Shown here in pieces: positions 1 through 9,325 of a stretch of 64,000 nucleotides of DNA (its first letter is position 1; each line of letters opens with the position of its first letter). The notes under the pieces are model-generated. The model was not told the DNA's origin, made no database searches, and worked only from the letters and a program-made list of their open reading frames with translations. Both the position numbers and the translations under genes were made by a program. This DNA is from Leadbetterella lacunae. GTDB taxonomy: Bacteria > Bacteroidota > Bacteroidia > Cytophagales > Spirosomataceae. The stretch covers positions 1,364,001 to 1,428,000 of the forward strand of contig NZ_JBHRYQ010000001.1 in NCBI RefSeq assembly GCF_042649125.1, written 5' to 3'.

Positions 1-2097
1 AAACTCAGTAAGCCAACCACCAGGTGGATCAAAGACTTCAATCTTTCGCCAGTGCCTACTTTGTTGGCGTTTAGAACAGACTATGACAGATCATACATAA
101 AAACACAATACAGAAACTCAGACTTAGGTATAAGTGATATTTCGCCTAACGTTATTAAGTATTTCTTAGGTAATAGAGCCTACGACGCCCAATGGAATTT
201 GACAAAAGCTGTGGTATTTACCTACAACGCTCAAATGAGCTCAATTCAAGACGACATCAATGAAATCACGAATGAAGAAATTAGATTTATTGACGGATTG
301 ACGACTTTGGGTAGAGCCAAAAATTACAAGCAAAAAATGCAAGCCACCTATCGATTACCATTCGATAAGTTTTTCCTTTTAGATTGGATAAAAGCAGATG
401 CCAGATTTAATAATAACTATGGTTATACGGCAGGTTCATTCCAAATAAAAGACGAAAACGGAGCTGCATTTGGTAACATGTTAGAAAACGGACGTGAAAC
501 GTCTATTGCCGGACAAGTGGACTTGGTTAGGCTTTATAACAAACTTAAATTTTTGAGATTTGCCAATTCTCCCAATCCGCCTGTTCAGCGATTTACTAGA
601 GCTCCAGGGGTTGAGGATGAAATAAAACTTCAGTCTACCAGCGTTACCAAAACCCTTACGAGAGTTTTGATGACCGTTAGAGGTATAAACTTTAATTACA
701 GTCTTTTTGAGACCACACTTTTACCGGGTTTCTTGCCCTCTCCTACTTTCTTTGGTTTAGATTCTAAAAATGGTTTCGCTCCTGGTTTAGAGTTTGTGAT
801 GGGAAGCCAGAATAGGAATATTCACAAACAAGCCGCCCAGCGAAATTGGCTTTCAGAAAGTATTATTCAGAATAATCCGTTTACCCAAACACGTGGTGTA
901 AAGTTTGACTTTGGCACAAGCCTTGAGCCATTTAAAGGCTTCAGGATGCAGATAAAAGGACATTTGAGTAGAGGTGATAGCTATCAAGAAATGTACCGTC
1001 CTGAAACTGTCGGAGGGGCATTCACTACGCTCAATCCAGTGAGAAACGGTAACTTCTCTATGTCATTCTGGTCGTTTAAAACTGGTTTTAAGAAAATGAG
1101 CAATGACTCACTTACACTTTACCAATACGATATATTTGACAACATGGTGGCAAATAGACAGAAAGTATTAGACCGACTAAACAAACTAAATCAAACGCCA
1201 GAAGGTCAGCTTTTAGGAAAATATGATTTAAATTCACAAGATGTACTGATACCGGCGTTTTTCTCAGCATACAGTGGGCAGTCACTCGATAAGATTTTCG
1301 AGAAATCAGCAAAAAGAGGTTCTAATACTTTCAATCCATTTTTAGCATTTCCTATGCCAAACTGGCGAATTGACTATCAAGGATTAGAGAAATTGCCTGT
1401 CTTTAAGCGTTTATTTAATTCCATAACCTTGAGTCACCAATACTTTTCAACGTATAGTGTTGGAAACTTCACATCCTCTTTAGAATATGGCTCGCAAGTG
1501 CTTAATTTGTTAATAAGAGATTATCCGCTTGGAAACAAAACCGTTCAAAACTACGGTACAATTCCGTATTTAGGCAGTACCTCGTTGTTTGCTCCCACGT
1601 TTATCATGAGTACTATCAGTATGGAAGAGAAATTTTCACCCCTTTTGGGAATGCAGTTTACCACAAAAAGAAACTTCACGGGTTCATTTAACTGGAACAA
1701 AGAAAGAAGAGCGGCCCTAAACCTATCAAACGCGATGGTGGCTGAATACAACTCAAACGACTACGTATTTGGTGTAGGCTATAAAAAGAATAATGTAAAA
1801 CTTCCTCTCCGTAAAAAAGACGGCAATTTTATAGTACTAAAAAATGATCTAAACTTTAGATTAGACTTTACAAGCAGAGACATAAAAGCCTTACAAAGAA
1901 GGCTAGACGGTGATGTCGTACCTATTCAAGGAAACTACAACTTGCAGATCAGACCGCAGGTGCAATACCAAATTAACAAAAGAATTAACATGGGTATGTA
2001 TTGGGAAAAAATGGTCAACTCGCCTTTTACCTCCCTTTCATTCGAAAGGAGTTCGGCTATATTCGGAGTTAACGCCAAATTCAACTTATCCGATTAA
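1..2097 (+). CDS. sprA: Cell-surface protein SprA, C-terminal part (5' end outside window)
   Basis: The frame is open from the first base and ends with TAA at 2095-2097, so this is the last ~698 residues of a much longer protein (SprA is usually about 2,400 aa). The segment starting KPTTRWIKDFNLSPVPT and the tail rich in alternating beta-strand patterns match the C-terminal outer-membrane barrel of SprA, the translocon of the type IX secretion system that also serves gliding motility. A GTG at 52 could be misread as a start, but the reading frame continues upstream without a stop. It is followed by a hairpin terminator shared with the convergent lipoprotein gene. The family call is from recognition; the function in secretion is known for the family. 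Confidence 0.88.
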   Translation, partial: KLSKPTTRWIKDFNLSPVPTLLAFRTDYDRSYIKTQYRNSDLGISDISPNVIKYFLGNRAYDAQWNLTKAVVFTYNAQMSSIQDDINEITNEEIRFIDGLTTLGRAKNYKQKMQATYRLPFDKFFLLDWIKADARFNNNYGYTAGSFQIKDENGAAFGNMLENGRETSIAGQVDLVRLYNKLKFLRFANSPNPPVQRFTRAPGVEDEIKLQSTSVTKTLTRVLMTVRGINFNYSLFETTLLPGFLPSPTFFGLDSKNGFAPGLEFVMGSQNRNIHKQAAQRNWLSESIIQNNPFTQTRGVKFDFGTSLEPFKGFRMQIKGHLSRGDSYQEMYRPETVGGAFTTLNPVRNGNFSMSFWSFKTGFKKMSNDSLTLYQYDIFDNMVANRQKVLDRLNKLNQTPEGQLLGKYDLNSQDVLIPAFFSAYSGQSLDKIFEKSAKRGSNTFNPFLAFPMPNWRIDYQGLEKLPVFKRLFNSITLSHQYFSTYSVGNFTSSLEYGSQVLNLLIRDYPLGNKTVQNYGTIPYLGSTSLFAPTFIMSTISMEEKFSPLLGMQFTTKRNFTGSFNWNKERRAALNLSNAMVAEYNSNDYVFGVGYKKNNVKLPLRKKDGNFIVLKNDLNFRLDFTSRDIKALQRRLDGDVVPIQGNYNLQIRPQVQYQINKRINMGMYWEKMVNSPFTSLSFERSSAIFGVNAKFNLSD

Positions 2098-2204
2098 TGA
2101 TTTAATATCGAATTACGTTTTTCAAGGATATTTAAATGCTTAAAAATAAACGTTATCCTTTAAAATAGGTTGGGCTTTGAAACTAGAAACTGTAGATTAG
2201 GCAT

Positions 2205-2239
2205 AAAAAAAGAATTGAGTGAGCTCAATCCTTTTTTTG
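2205..2239. terminator. Bidirectional intrinsic terminator between sprA and the lipoprotein gene
   Basis: A hairpin ATTGAG (2214-2219) / CTCAAT (2224-2229) is flanked by a run of A on the left and a run of T on the right, so it can end transcription from both convergent genes. Confidence 0.8.
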
Positions 2240-2256
2240 TGGAGTTTAATTAATAC

Positions 2257-2862
2257 TTATCTGATTTCATCTGAAACATGATTTGATTTCTTAGCAACTC
2301 CTTTATTATTAATTGCTGAATACGCCTGGTATTTAACCTCTCCTGAGTAGCTTCCTGTTATTTTCTTACCGCCACTTTCGGTCAAATCAAATGTGATTTC
2401 ATAACTTGTGCCGCTTGTTTTTACAGATACTTTACCGCCCGAAATATCAAAAACAGAACCATTTCCATTATTTAAATCAAAATTTAAACCAACTAGTCCA
2501 AAATCAAATGTATTAGATAGGTAAGTTTGATTTGCATCATATATATAGTCTCCTTTCTCTAAAAGGTCTTTTATATTTGAAAATAATTCAAGATAAACTA
2601 CAGTACCACTACCAGATAATGAATCTATTTTATTAGGGTTAGCTCCAATAACGTTTATACCTTCAGAAAAAAAATATGCATCAATAAGGTATCCCTCATT
2701 TGGTTGATCTTGGCCATACCCTTCAAAATAGGCCTTAGTCAGTGGATATTCTACCCCATCATAAGCGATAAAATTTTTCTTTTCTACAGCGTCTTTTGAA
2801 CAAGACACAAACAAGGAACTCACAGCAAAAGTGAATAAAAGCGATTTTAGAAATTTATGCAT
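2257..2862 (-). CDS. Hypothetical exported lipoprotein
   Basis: A 201-residue protein with a basic N-terminus, a hydrophobic stretch and a lipobox ending SLFVSC, with the lipid-accepting cysteine at residue 21. The mature part (ISGGKVSVKTSGTSYEITFDL near residue 150, then a GSYSGEV-type strand) looks like a beta-rich extracytoplasmic domain of the kind common in Bacteroidota lipoproteins. I do not recognise a named family. A short hairpin (GTCTTTT/AAAAGAC, 2877-2894) sits in the leader just upstream of the start. It stands alone, convergent with sprA. The lipoprotein call is firm; the function is unknown. Confidence 0.7.
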   Translation of the reverse strand: MHKFLKSLLFTFAVSSLFVSCSKDAVEKKNFIAYDGVEYPLTKAYFEGYGQDQPNEGYLIDAYFFSEGINVIGANPNKIDSLSGSGTVVYLELFSNIKDLLEKGDYIYDANQTYLSNTFDFGLVGLNFDLNNGNGSVFDISGGKVSVKTSGTSYEITFDLTESGGKKITGSYSGEVKYQAYSAINNKGVAKKSNHVSDEIR

Positions 2863-3110
2863 AAAAAAAAGTTTATGTCTTTTAGTAAAAAGACGGATTA
2901 AAAAAATTCACACTTTTACTGCAAAAAATTGAAATAAAGCGGGAAGGATATTTTGAAAATAATAATTCAATATTACATAATTATTTGAATATACGGAAAA
3001 AGAGAATGAAACGAATGTCAGTGAATTAAAATAAGATTAAGTTTATTCTCTTAAAATCAAATAGAAGTGTTTTTGTTTTATTTTTCTGAAAATTGTGTTG
3101 GTTATATTAA

Positions 3111-3150
3111 ACTACGTTTACCTTTTGCTAAACCCGAAGGCAAACGTAGT
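3111..3150 (-). terminator. Hairpin downstream of the MMPL exporter gene
   Basis: ACTACGTTT (3111-3119) pairs with AAACGTAGT (3142-3150), with a smaller CCTT/AAGG helix inside. It lies 20 nt past the exporter stop codon. There is only a modest T-run on the minus strand, so termination may be weak. The rest of the 308-base gap at 2863-3170 shows nothing else I can support. Confidence 0.55.
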
Positions 3151-3170
3151 CTTTAAGTTTTTATCAATAT

Positions 3171-5546
3171 TTAGGCATTCTTACGAAGCTCTTTCATTGT
3201 CTGTCTTTTGTCAAGCGTCATTAAGAAACAAGGCAACAAAATAAGATTAGAAACCATACCAATCAACAACGTAATAGAAACCAATAAGCCTAAAAATACG
3301 GTTCCTTTGAAGCCTGAAGCAACAAATATACCAAAACCGAAGAACAAGATTATGGCCGTATAAAACATACTGATTCCCGTAAACTTAATGGTATTCGAAA
3401 CCGATTCTGATATGGTATGTCCTTTTTCGATCTCTTCTTTATATTTAGTTAGGAAATAAATAGTTCCGTCTGAGGCTATTCCAAATGCTATACTGAAAAT
3501 CAAGGTAGTGGAAGGCTTAAGCGGAATTCCAAAATATCCCATAATACCAGCAGTAATTATCAATGGAATTATACTCGGAATTGTTGAAATCAAGACGGTT
3601 CGGTAACTCAAAAACTGGGTGGCCATAACCAAGGAAACTAATAGAATGGCCAGAATAGTACTGTCTCTCAAGTTACCCAATAAATAGTCATTGCCCTTTG
3701 TAAATACCACTCCATTTCCTGTCAATTTTACATCCACTTGCTTTTCGGTAGGCTTCCATTCGTTTGATGATTTATCAAAATTAAAAATGGTATCTGCTTT
3801 TGCTTGTAAGGCTGTAAACATTTCTCGCATACGAACCGTACCCACATCGGTACTTTGGAAACTTACTCGCGTATATCTTTTTGTAGAGTCAATAAAGGCT
3901 GAAAACATATTCTCTTTGCCTTTCACATCTTGGGTGTATTCGGCAAGTTTTTGCAGCTCCAAAGCAGGCGGAACTCTATAATATTTGGGATCTCCTCCCC
4001 TATATCCTTGGTAGATAAACTTTAGACCTTCTACAATAGAAAGTGGCTTAGTAAATTCAGGATATTTGGCGAACTCTCTCTGAAGCAGACGAATTTGAGT
4101 TAATAATTTCGGATTGAAAACACCATCTTTTTCTTTTGAATCAATGCTAACCTCAAAAGGCACTACGCCATGAAAATTATCTTCGATAAATTTCAAATCA
4201 GTATAAATAGGGTCTTTTTCTGGAAGATCATCTACAACATAGCCAATAGCGTTTATTTTAAATGCACCTATCACGGCTACTACTACCAAAGCAAATACAA
4301 CAGTATATACTAGGTTGCGTTTATGGTGAACTACATAGTCCACTTTTTGTAAAAAATTGGAAATTTTCTTATTTTCTAGGTGTCTTACATGCTTTTCCTT
4401 CGGCTCTGAAACGTAACTAAAAATGGTCGGAATTAAAATGAGGGAAATGGCCCATGTTGCCATAACACAAACAGCCGCTACCAAACCAAACTCTAAAAGT
4501 AAAGGACTACCAGTGAAGTAAAACACAAAAAATCCGATAAACGTGGTCAAGTTGGCAATAAAGGTCGTTTTTCCGATTTTTTCTATCGAAATGCTTAGAG
4601 CTTTTACTTTGTTTTTAACTTTCAGATATTCTTCTTGATATTTGTTTATAAGAAATATAGAGTTTGGAATACCGATTACAATAATCAATGGTGGAATAAG
4701 ACCTGTAAGAATAGAGATTTTATAGCCAAACAGGGCTATGAACCCTACAGACCAAAGCACCGAAATAAGCACCACCATAGTGGCATAAAACACCACTCTG
4801 AATGATCTGAAAAATAAATAAAGTATAAACGTGGTCACCAAAAAAGCCAAAACCATAAACATGCTCAGCTCATCTCTAACTTTAGACATGAAATTCGTTC
4901 TGATATAAGGCATGCCCGAATAGTGCATTTTAATTTGCTGCTTTTCTCCAAACCTTTCGCCAGCCTCTTTTACCTTGATACTCAGCGTAATTCTATCCTT
5001 ACTGTTGAGCATGGTTTGGTCAAATGTAACCGCCATAAGTTGAGCGTCTAAGTTATAAACGAACCCATCATAAAATGGCAATCGGCTTATTTTCTTAAAA
5101 ATGGAATCTAGTTCTACCTGAGTTTTTGGCATTTCGGCCACAACTGGCTTAAAATCAAACTTTTTAACAGAATCATTTTTAACTACTTCAAAAAGGTTGG
5201 CAATCGAAAGTACATTTTTAATTCCTTTGATACCTTTTATTTCTTTCGAAAGTGAATACCAGGCATTGTAGGTAGCTAAATCATTTACTTTTTTCGATTT
5301 AAAAGCAATCACCATTACGTTTCCGTCTTCTCCATAACGGGCCTTAAAGTCTTCGTATAATTGAAAACTTTCGTCGTTTTGAGGCAAAATTTTAGGAAGT
5401 TCGTAAGAGAGTTCTAACTGCGTAATTTGATAGCCCATAAAAAGCGTAATTATTCCAATTCCGCTTAGCCATTTAATTCTATGATTGAGGATAAGTTCTG
5501 CAATATTCTTCCAAAAATTACTGAATCTTTTTGTTTTTTTAGACAT
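3171..5546 (-). CDS. RND-superfamily exporter with MMPL/SSD membrane domains
   Basis: A 791-residue inner-membrane protein with the RND plan duplicated: one N-terminal helix (about residues 24-42), a periplasmic domain starting with LPKILPQNDES, a block of about five helices (225-380), a second lone helix (about 415-435), a second periplasmic domain with VVDDLPEKDPIYTDL, and a last block of helices (635-780). This is the HAE-3/MMPL-type arrangement seen in hopanoid, lipid and sterol-related exporters. The conserved start of both periplasmic halves (L-P.nDp) supports an internal duplication. Substrate is unknown. It is transcribed alone, with 236 bases of non-coding sequence between it and meaB. 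Confidence 0.85.
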   Translation of the reverse strand: MSKKTKRFSNFWKNIAELILNHRIKWLSGIGIITLFMGYQITQLELSYELPKILPQNDESFQLYEDFKARYGEDGNVMVIAFKSKKVNDLATYNAWYSLSKEIKGIKGIKNVLSIANLFEVVKNDSVKKFDFKPVVAEMPKTQVELDSIFKKISRLPFYDGFVYNLDAQLMAVTFDQTMLNSKDRITLSIKVKEAGERFGEKQQIKMHYSGMPYIRTNFMSKVRDELSMFMVLAFLVTTFILYLFFRSFRVVFYATMVVLISVLWSVGFIALFGYKISILTGLIPPLIIVIGIPNSIFLINKYQEEYLKVKNKVKALSISIEKIGKTTFIANLTTFIGFFVFYFTGSPLLLEFGLVAAVCVMATWAISLILIPTIFSYVSEPKEKHVRHLENKKISNFLQKVDYVVHHKRNLVYTVVFALVVVAVIGAFKINAIGYVVDDLPEKDPIYTDLKFIEDNFHGVVPFEVSIDSKEKDGVFNPKLLTQIRLLQREFAKYPEFTKPLSIVEGLKFIYQGYRGGDPKYYRVPPALELQKLAEYTQDVKGKENMFSAFIDSTKRYTRVSFQSTDVGTVRMREMFTALQAKADTIFNFDKSSNEWKPTEKQVDVKLTGNGVVFTKGNDYLLGNLRDSTILAILLVSLVMATQFLSYRTVLISTIPSIIPLIITAGIMGYFGIPLKPSTTLIFSIAFGIASDGTIYFLTKYKEEIEKGHTISESVSNTIKFTGISMFYTAIILFFGFGIFVASGFKGTVFLGLLVSITLLIGMVSNLILLPCFLMTLDKRQTMKELRKNA

Positions 5547-5782
5547 TTAGAGGGTCATTATTTTTAAAACACAAAAATAATCAATTTATTCTTAATCATT
5601 AGGAAGTAAAGCCCTCTGATTTATTCTGTAAATGTTAAATTAGTTAAATTAGAAGACGAATCACACGATTAAAATCTTTCAAAACAGAATTTAAATAATA
5701 GATATAAGTTGTAAAACGAAACCGGTTTAAATAAGGATACAAAAACTTAATTATGTAAGAGTTGCACCTTGTTTTAAACTTG

Positions 5783-6763
5783 TTATTTTTTAATAAAGTC
5801 CAATATGGATTGGGCAGCCTCCATAGGTCCCACTTTCAAACTTAAAATATCCTTTTCAAAATCTGAAATTAGTTTTTGTAGTTCTGTATTATTTAAATAA
5901 TATTCCAATATTTTGGTCTCCGTTAGCCTCCTAAACCAAGCTTTTTGTTGATTATTTCTATTTTCTTTAAAATATCCCAAAGCCTCTGTTTTAGATTTAT
6001 ATTTTTCCAATTCCTCGTAAATCGAATCAAAGCCTGTTTTATTTAAAGCCGAGCACGTAAAAGCTCCAACTGTAAAGTTAGAATCTTTGGCCGGAAAAAG
6101 ATGTAAGGCGTAATTAATATTGGAAATTAAACGAGACAGTTCTTTCTCTGAAACCTGATCGGACTTGTTGATAACCACCATGTCTATCATTTCCATGATG
6201 CCTCGTTTTATTCCTTGAAGTTCGTCACCAGCACCCGAAATTGTCAAAAACATCATATAATCGGTAATGTCTTTCACGATAGTTTCGGATTGACCTACCC
6301 CTACTGTTTCTACTATCACAAAATCAAAGCCAGCTGCCTCACATAGCAAAAGCGTCTCGAGGGTATTTTGTGCCACTCCTCCAAGCGAATCTCCTGCTGG
6401 ACTTGGCCTTATAAACGCTCGTTTATCATTTGCAAGGCTTTCCATCCGAGTTTTATCACCCAAAATGCTTCCACCAGACACTTTACTTGAAGGATCAATA
6501 GCCAAGACTGCGAGTTTTTTACCTTGAGATAAAATATGTGAGCCAAAGCCATCTATAAATGTGCTTTTGCCCACGCCAGGTGCACCTGTGATGCCCAATC
6601 TGAAACTATTTCCAGTTAGTGGCAATATCTCGGTAATGAGCTTTTGAGCTAAAAGTCTATCCGAAACATTCTTACTTTCAATCAAAGTTATAGCCCTACC
6701 GAGTATGGTTCTATCATGGTTTTTGATACCAGCTACATATTCAGACAGAGCTAATCGTTTCAT
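5783..6763 (-). CDS. meaB: MeaB/ArgK-type G-protein chaperone of methylmalonyl-CoA mutase
   Basis: A 326-residue P-loop GTPase of the MeaB family. The Walker A/G1 motif GAPGVGKST is at residues 60-68, followed by the switch/Mg motif in VIVETVGVGQSE and the guanine-specificity motif NKSD. The length is typical. MeaB proteins protect and reload adenosylcobalamin-dependent methylmalonyl-CoA mutase; the mutase itself is not in this window. The start codon directly follows the stop of the upstream yjjX gene with no spacer, so the two are translated from one mRNA in the run ispD-yjjX-meaB. The cofactor-chaperone role is inferred from the family. Confidence 0.9.
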   Translation of the reverse strand: MKRLALSEYVAGIKNHDRTILGRAITLIESKNVSDRLLAQKLITEILPLTGNSFRLGITGAPGVGKSTFIDGFGSHILSQGKKLAVLAIDPSSKVSGGSILGDKTRMESLANDKRAFIRPSPAGDSLGGVAQNTLETLLLCEAAGFDFVIVETVGVGQSETIVKDITDYMMFLTISGAGDELQGIKRGIMEMIDMVVINKSDQVSEKELSRLISNINYALHLFPAKDSNFTVGAFTCSALNKTGFDSIYEELEKYKSKTEALGYFKENRNNQQKAWFRRLTETKILEYYLNNTELQKLISDFEKDILSLKVGPMEAAQSILDFIKK

Positions 6764-7300
6764 TTAATATAGGTCGGTTTTTAAAAAAGGAATTAAAGCT
6801 AGAATAACGGCTTGCACATAATATGAGGTTCTATCTATGGCATTATCTGTAAGTAAACCTGTGGAGCCCATGGCTTGTTTTGTGTTTTTTAAACCAAAAA
6901 CAATCTCGTCTGCATCACCCAGTTCATACCCTTGATTTATGAGGGAAATAGTCTTTAGTGGCAAATAAAACCCAGCGGTTCTAGCTTTTCCTACTTTATG
7001 ATTATCCAAAACCACTACCCATGCCATTGCTTCCATTTCAGTTTCAGAATGTTTAATATTTCCACCTTCTATGCCTATCCAAAAATCTGCATTAGGGAAA
7101 TCTATTCTGGCATTGGTAGCTCTATTAAAAGCTCCTAAAAAAGTCTCCTCAGAACCCATCGGCTGATCACTTACGCCAGACGGAATACTTTTGCCTTCTA
7201 CCTCAAAAGTTATGTTTTTAAACATCTGCTCAAAACCCTCTTTGGCGGCATTTACTTTAACTGGATTTTTGGAGGCTACTATTACTTTTTTGGATATCAT
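6764..7300 (-). CDS. yjjX: Non-canonical purine NTP phosphatase (inosine/xanthosine triphosphatase, YjjX/DUF84 family)
   Basis: A 178-residue protein starting with the family signature VASKNPVKVNAAKEGF, followed by the SGVSDQPMGSEET segment and the WIGIEGG strand typical of YjjX proteins. These cytosolic enzymes hydrolyse ITP and XTP and so keep damaged purines out of nucleic acids. The length is normal. It begins 20 nt after ispD and ends immediately against the meaB start, so it lies in the middle of a three-gene operon. The functional link to its neighbours is not obvious. Confidence 0.88.
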   Translation of the reverse strand: MISKKVIVASKNPVKVNAAKEGFEQMFKNITFEVEGKSIPSGVSDQPMGSEETFLGAFNRATNARIDFPNADFWIGIEGGNIKHSETEMEAMAWVVVLDNHKVGKARTAGFYLPLKTISLINQGYELGDADEIVFGLKNTKQAMGSTGLLTDNAIDRTSYYVQAVILALIPFLKTDLY

Positions 7301-7320
7301 ATTTAGGTTAAAGTTTTTTT

Positions 7321-7986
7321 TTAAAAAGTCATTAAAAACTCCGCCAAAGCGATGTCTTCCGGTGTAGTGATTTTAATATTGGAATAATCACCTTCTACCA
7401 AATGTATGGTTTTACCGAAGTCTTCAAAAACACTCGCATCGTCTGTAAAAGTGCTCTTTTCTTCCAAAAGATAAGCTTCTTTTAAGAGTTTAAGGTCAAA
7501 CGTTTGCGGTGTTTGAATAATTTTAATTTTTGATCTATCTACTGCTTCGTTACCATTTGTGGTTAGCATTCTGATGGAGTCTTTCGAATCTACATACACA
7601 ACTGCCGACTGTAATTGCAGTGCGGTCTCAAATGTCTTTTCGATAGTCTCAACGGATACAAAAGGCCTAACGGCATCGTGAACAGCCACCAAACCATCAT
7701 CAGCTGTAATAGCTTTTAGTCCATTTTTAACTGACTGAAATCGGGTTTTGCCTCCTTCTACCACCTGAACGTTTTGAATATCTTTACTAAAACCGCTTTT
7801 CAGATTCTCCCAATAATCAAATAAATTTTTGGGTAAAACCAAAATGACGGTATTGTCTTTTACACTTAAAAATTTCTCAAGCGTGATGATGATTATTGGC
7901 TTGCCAGCAATACTGAGAAACTGCTTCGGCATGTCGGATTTCATTCTACTACCAGACCCACCTGCTACTATTATGGAATATTTCAT
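7321..7986 (-). CDS. ispD: 2-C-methyl-D-erythritol 4-phosphate cytidylyltransferase
   Basis: IspD joins CTP and MEP to give CDP-ME in the non-mevalonate isoprenoid pathway. The nucleotide-binding loop GGSGSRMKSDMPKQF is at the N-terminus, VHDAVRPFV in the middle and TDDASVFE near the C-terminus. I place the start at the ATG ending at 7986, giving 221 aa. An in-frame start at 8016 would add ten residues encoded by a terminator hairpin and would push the protein beyond the conserved N-terminus. The unusual feature is that the U-run of the upstream terminator touches this start codon, leaving no room for a conventional ribosome-binding site. It is first in the run ispD-yjjX-meaB. Confidence 0.92.
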   Translation of the reverse strand: MKYSIIVAGGSGSRMKSDMPKQFLSIAGKPIIIITLEKFLSVKDNTVILVLPKNLFDYWENLKSGFSKDIQNVQVVEGGKTRFQSVKNGLKAITADDGLVAVHDAVRPFVSVETIEKTFETALQLQSAVVYVDSKDSIRMLTTNGNEAVDRSKIKIIQTPQTFDLKLLKEAYLLEEKSTFTDDASVFEDFGKTIHLVEGDYSNIKITTPEDIALAEFLMTF

Positions 7987-8017
7987 AAAAAAAGTGTCGG
8001 GCTTTTGACCCGACACT
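7987..8017 (-). terminator. Intrinsic terminator of queA abutting the ispD start codon
   Basis: On the minus strand a 9-bp stem (positions 8017-8009 pairing with 8001-7993, core GTGTCGGG/CCCGACAC) closes a 7-nt loop and is followed by seven T (7993-7987), then at once by the ispD ATG at 7986. A promoter-like TATATTTG (8026-8019, minus) overlaps its upstream edge. Confidence 0.85.
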
Positions 8018-8065
8018 CCAAATATAATTTCTAAAATCTGTATTTTAAAGTATTACCGCAAAACC

Positions 8066-9118
8066 TTAGATGATTAACATTACATCGCCATAGGTGAAAA
8101 ACTTGTATTTTTCTTTAATAGCCACTTGGTAAGCTTCTGTGATAGTCTCATATCCACCAAATGCACAAGTGGTCATAAGCAAGATAGACTCAGGCAAATG
8201 GAAGTTAGTAAGAAGAGCATTGGTGATTTTGAAATCGTATGGAGGGAAAATAAACTTATCCGTCCAAGAATTATCAATCGCTTTTAGTCTATCTCCAGCA
8301 GAAACCGAAGATTCCATTGCTCTTAATGCAGTACTACCGATTGCACAGATTCTTTTGTTGTTATCTAAAGCCTGATTAACTACTGTACAAGTTTCTTCAG
8401 GAATAAAGAAATTCTCCGAGTCAGTCTTGTGTTTCGTTAAATCTTCAACCTCTACTTGTCTAAAAGTACCGATACCAATATGCATTGTAATTGGAGCGAA
8501 ATCAACACCGTTAATTTCCATTCTTCTTACAATATTTTTTGTAAAGTGAATCCCCGCAGTTGGTGCAGCAACAGCACCTTCATTTTCAGCGAAAATAGTC
8601 TGAAAACGCTCAGCGTCAGCGTCAACAACTTCTCTTTGAAGCACGTCTTTAGGTATTGGCGTTTCTCCAAGTTCGTAAATAGCCTCCATCATTTCTTCGT
8701 GATTTCCATCAAATAAGAAACGGATGGTTCTACCTCTTGAAGTAGTGTTATCGATTACTTCAGCTACAAGGTCGCTGTCTCCAAAATATAATTTATTTCC
8801 AACTCTGATTTTACGAGCAGGATCAACCAATACGTCCCAAAGACGCATTTCACGGTTTAATTCTCTAAGTAAAAAGACTTCGATTTTGGCTCCTGTTTTC
8901 TCTTTTGAGCCATATAGTCTAGCAGGAAAAACTTTTGTATTATTTGCCACCATTACATCGTCTTCACCAAAATAGTCTACGATGTCGGTAAACATTTTAT
9001 GTTCAATCTTACCTGTTTTACGGTGTAAAACCATCATTCTAGCACCATCTCGTTCTTCAGAAGGGTATTGGGCTATTAAACTATGGGGTAAATCAAACTT
9101 GAATGCAGATAATTTCAT
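8066..9118 (-). CDS. queA: S-adenosylmethionine:tRNA ribosyltransferase-isomerase
   Basis: A 350-residue QueA. It begins LSAFKFDLPHSLIAQYP, contains NNTKVFPARL, the AAPTAGIHFT motif and the TNFHLPESILLMTTCAFGG segment, all highly typical. The enzyme transfers and isomerises the ribosyl part of SAM onto preQ1 at the wobble base of GUN-anticodon tRNAs, the step that forms epoxyqueuosine. The length is normal for the family. It has its own promoter at 9233-9264 and its own terminator at 7987-8017, so it is probably monocistronic. The long minus-strand frame produces several antisense open frames, which I do not regard as genes. Confidence 0.95.
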   Translation of the reverse strand: MKLSAFKFDLPHSLIAQYPSEERDGARMMVLHRKTGKIEHKMFTDIVDYFGEDDVMVANNTKVFPARLYGSKEKTGAKIEVFLLRELNREMRLWDVLVDPARKIRVGNKLYFGDSDLVAEVIDNTTSRGRTIRFLFDGNHEEMMEAIYELGETPIPKDVLQREVVDADAERFQTIFAENEGAVAAPTAGIHFTKNIVRRMEINGVDFAPITMHIGIGTFRQVEVEDLTKHKTDSENFFIPEETCTVVNQALDNNKRICAIGSTALRAMESSVSAGDRLKAIDNSWTDKFIFPPYDFKITNALLTNFHLPESILLMTTCAFGGYETITEAYQVAIKEKYKFFTYGDVMLII

Positions 9119-9232
9119 AAAGAGAATTTATAGAATACGTGATAAAATATTTCTCCGAAAAGAATAGTCTAAAACATTAGAATATTCTAAAAAATAATAA
9201 GGTGGTTGGTCTATATTATGTTTGCCGGGATG

Positions 9233-9264
9233 CAAAGGTACAACATCCGCATAGCGGATGTCAA
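9233..9264 (-). promoter_or_regulatory. Bacteroidota-type promoter for queA
   Basis: On the minus strand, TTG (9264-9262), a 21-nt spacer, then TACCTTTG (9240-9233), a full match to the Bacteroidota -7 consensus TAnnTTTG. It lies 115 nt before queA. The spacer contains a perfect 8-bp hairpin, ACATCCGC/GCGGATGT at 9243-9261. Confidence 0.65.
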
Positions 9265-9325
9265 GTATTTTGCAAAATAACTTAAAAAAAATGACTGAAA
9301 ATCAACAAATTGTAGTTATGGTGTT

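Noticed and set aside
5717..5733. AAACCGGTTT palindrome upstream of meaB/MMPL region
   Set aside because: Only 10 bp, expected by chance about 60 times for any 10-bp palindrome in 64 kb; no promoter context.
7987..8016. Longer IspD start with ten extra residues
   Set aside because: The added codons are the terminator hairpin and poly-T of queA; the conserved N-terminus begins at the ATG ending at 7986.
8139..9167. Series of plus-strand open frames opposite queA
   Set aside because: They are short and overlap a clear QueA in antisense, with no own promoter or known family.
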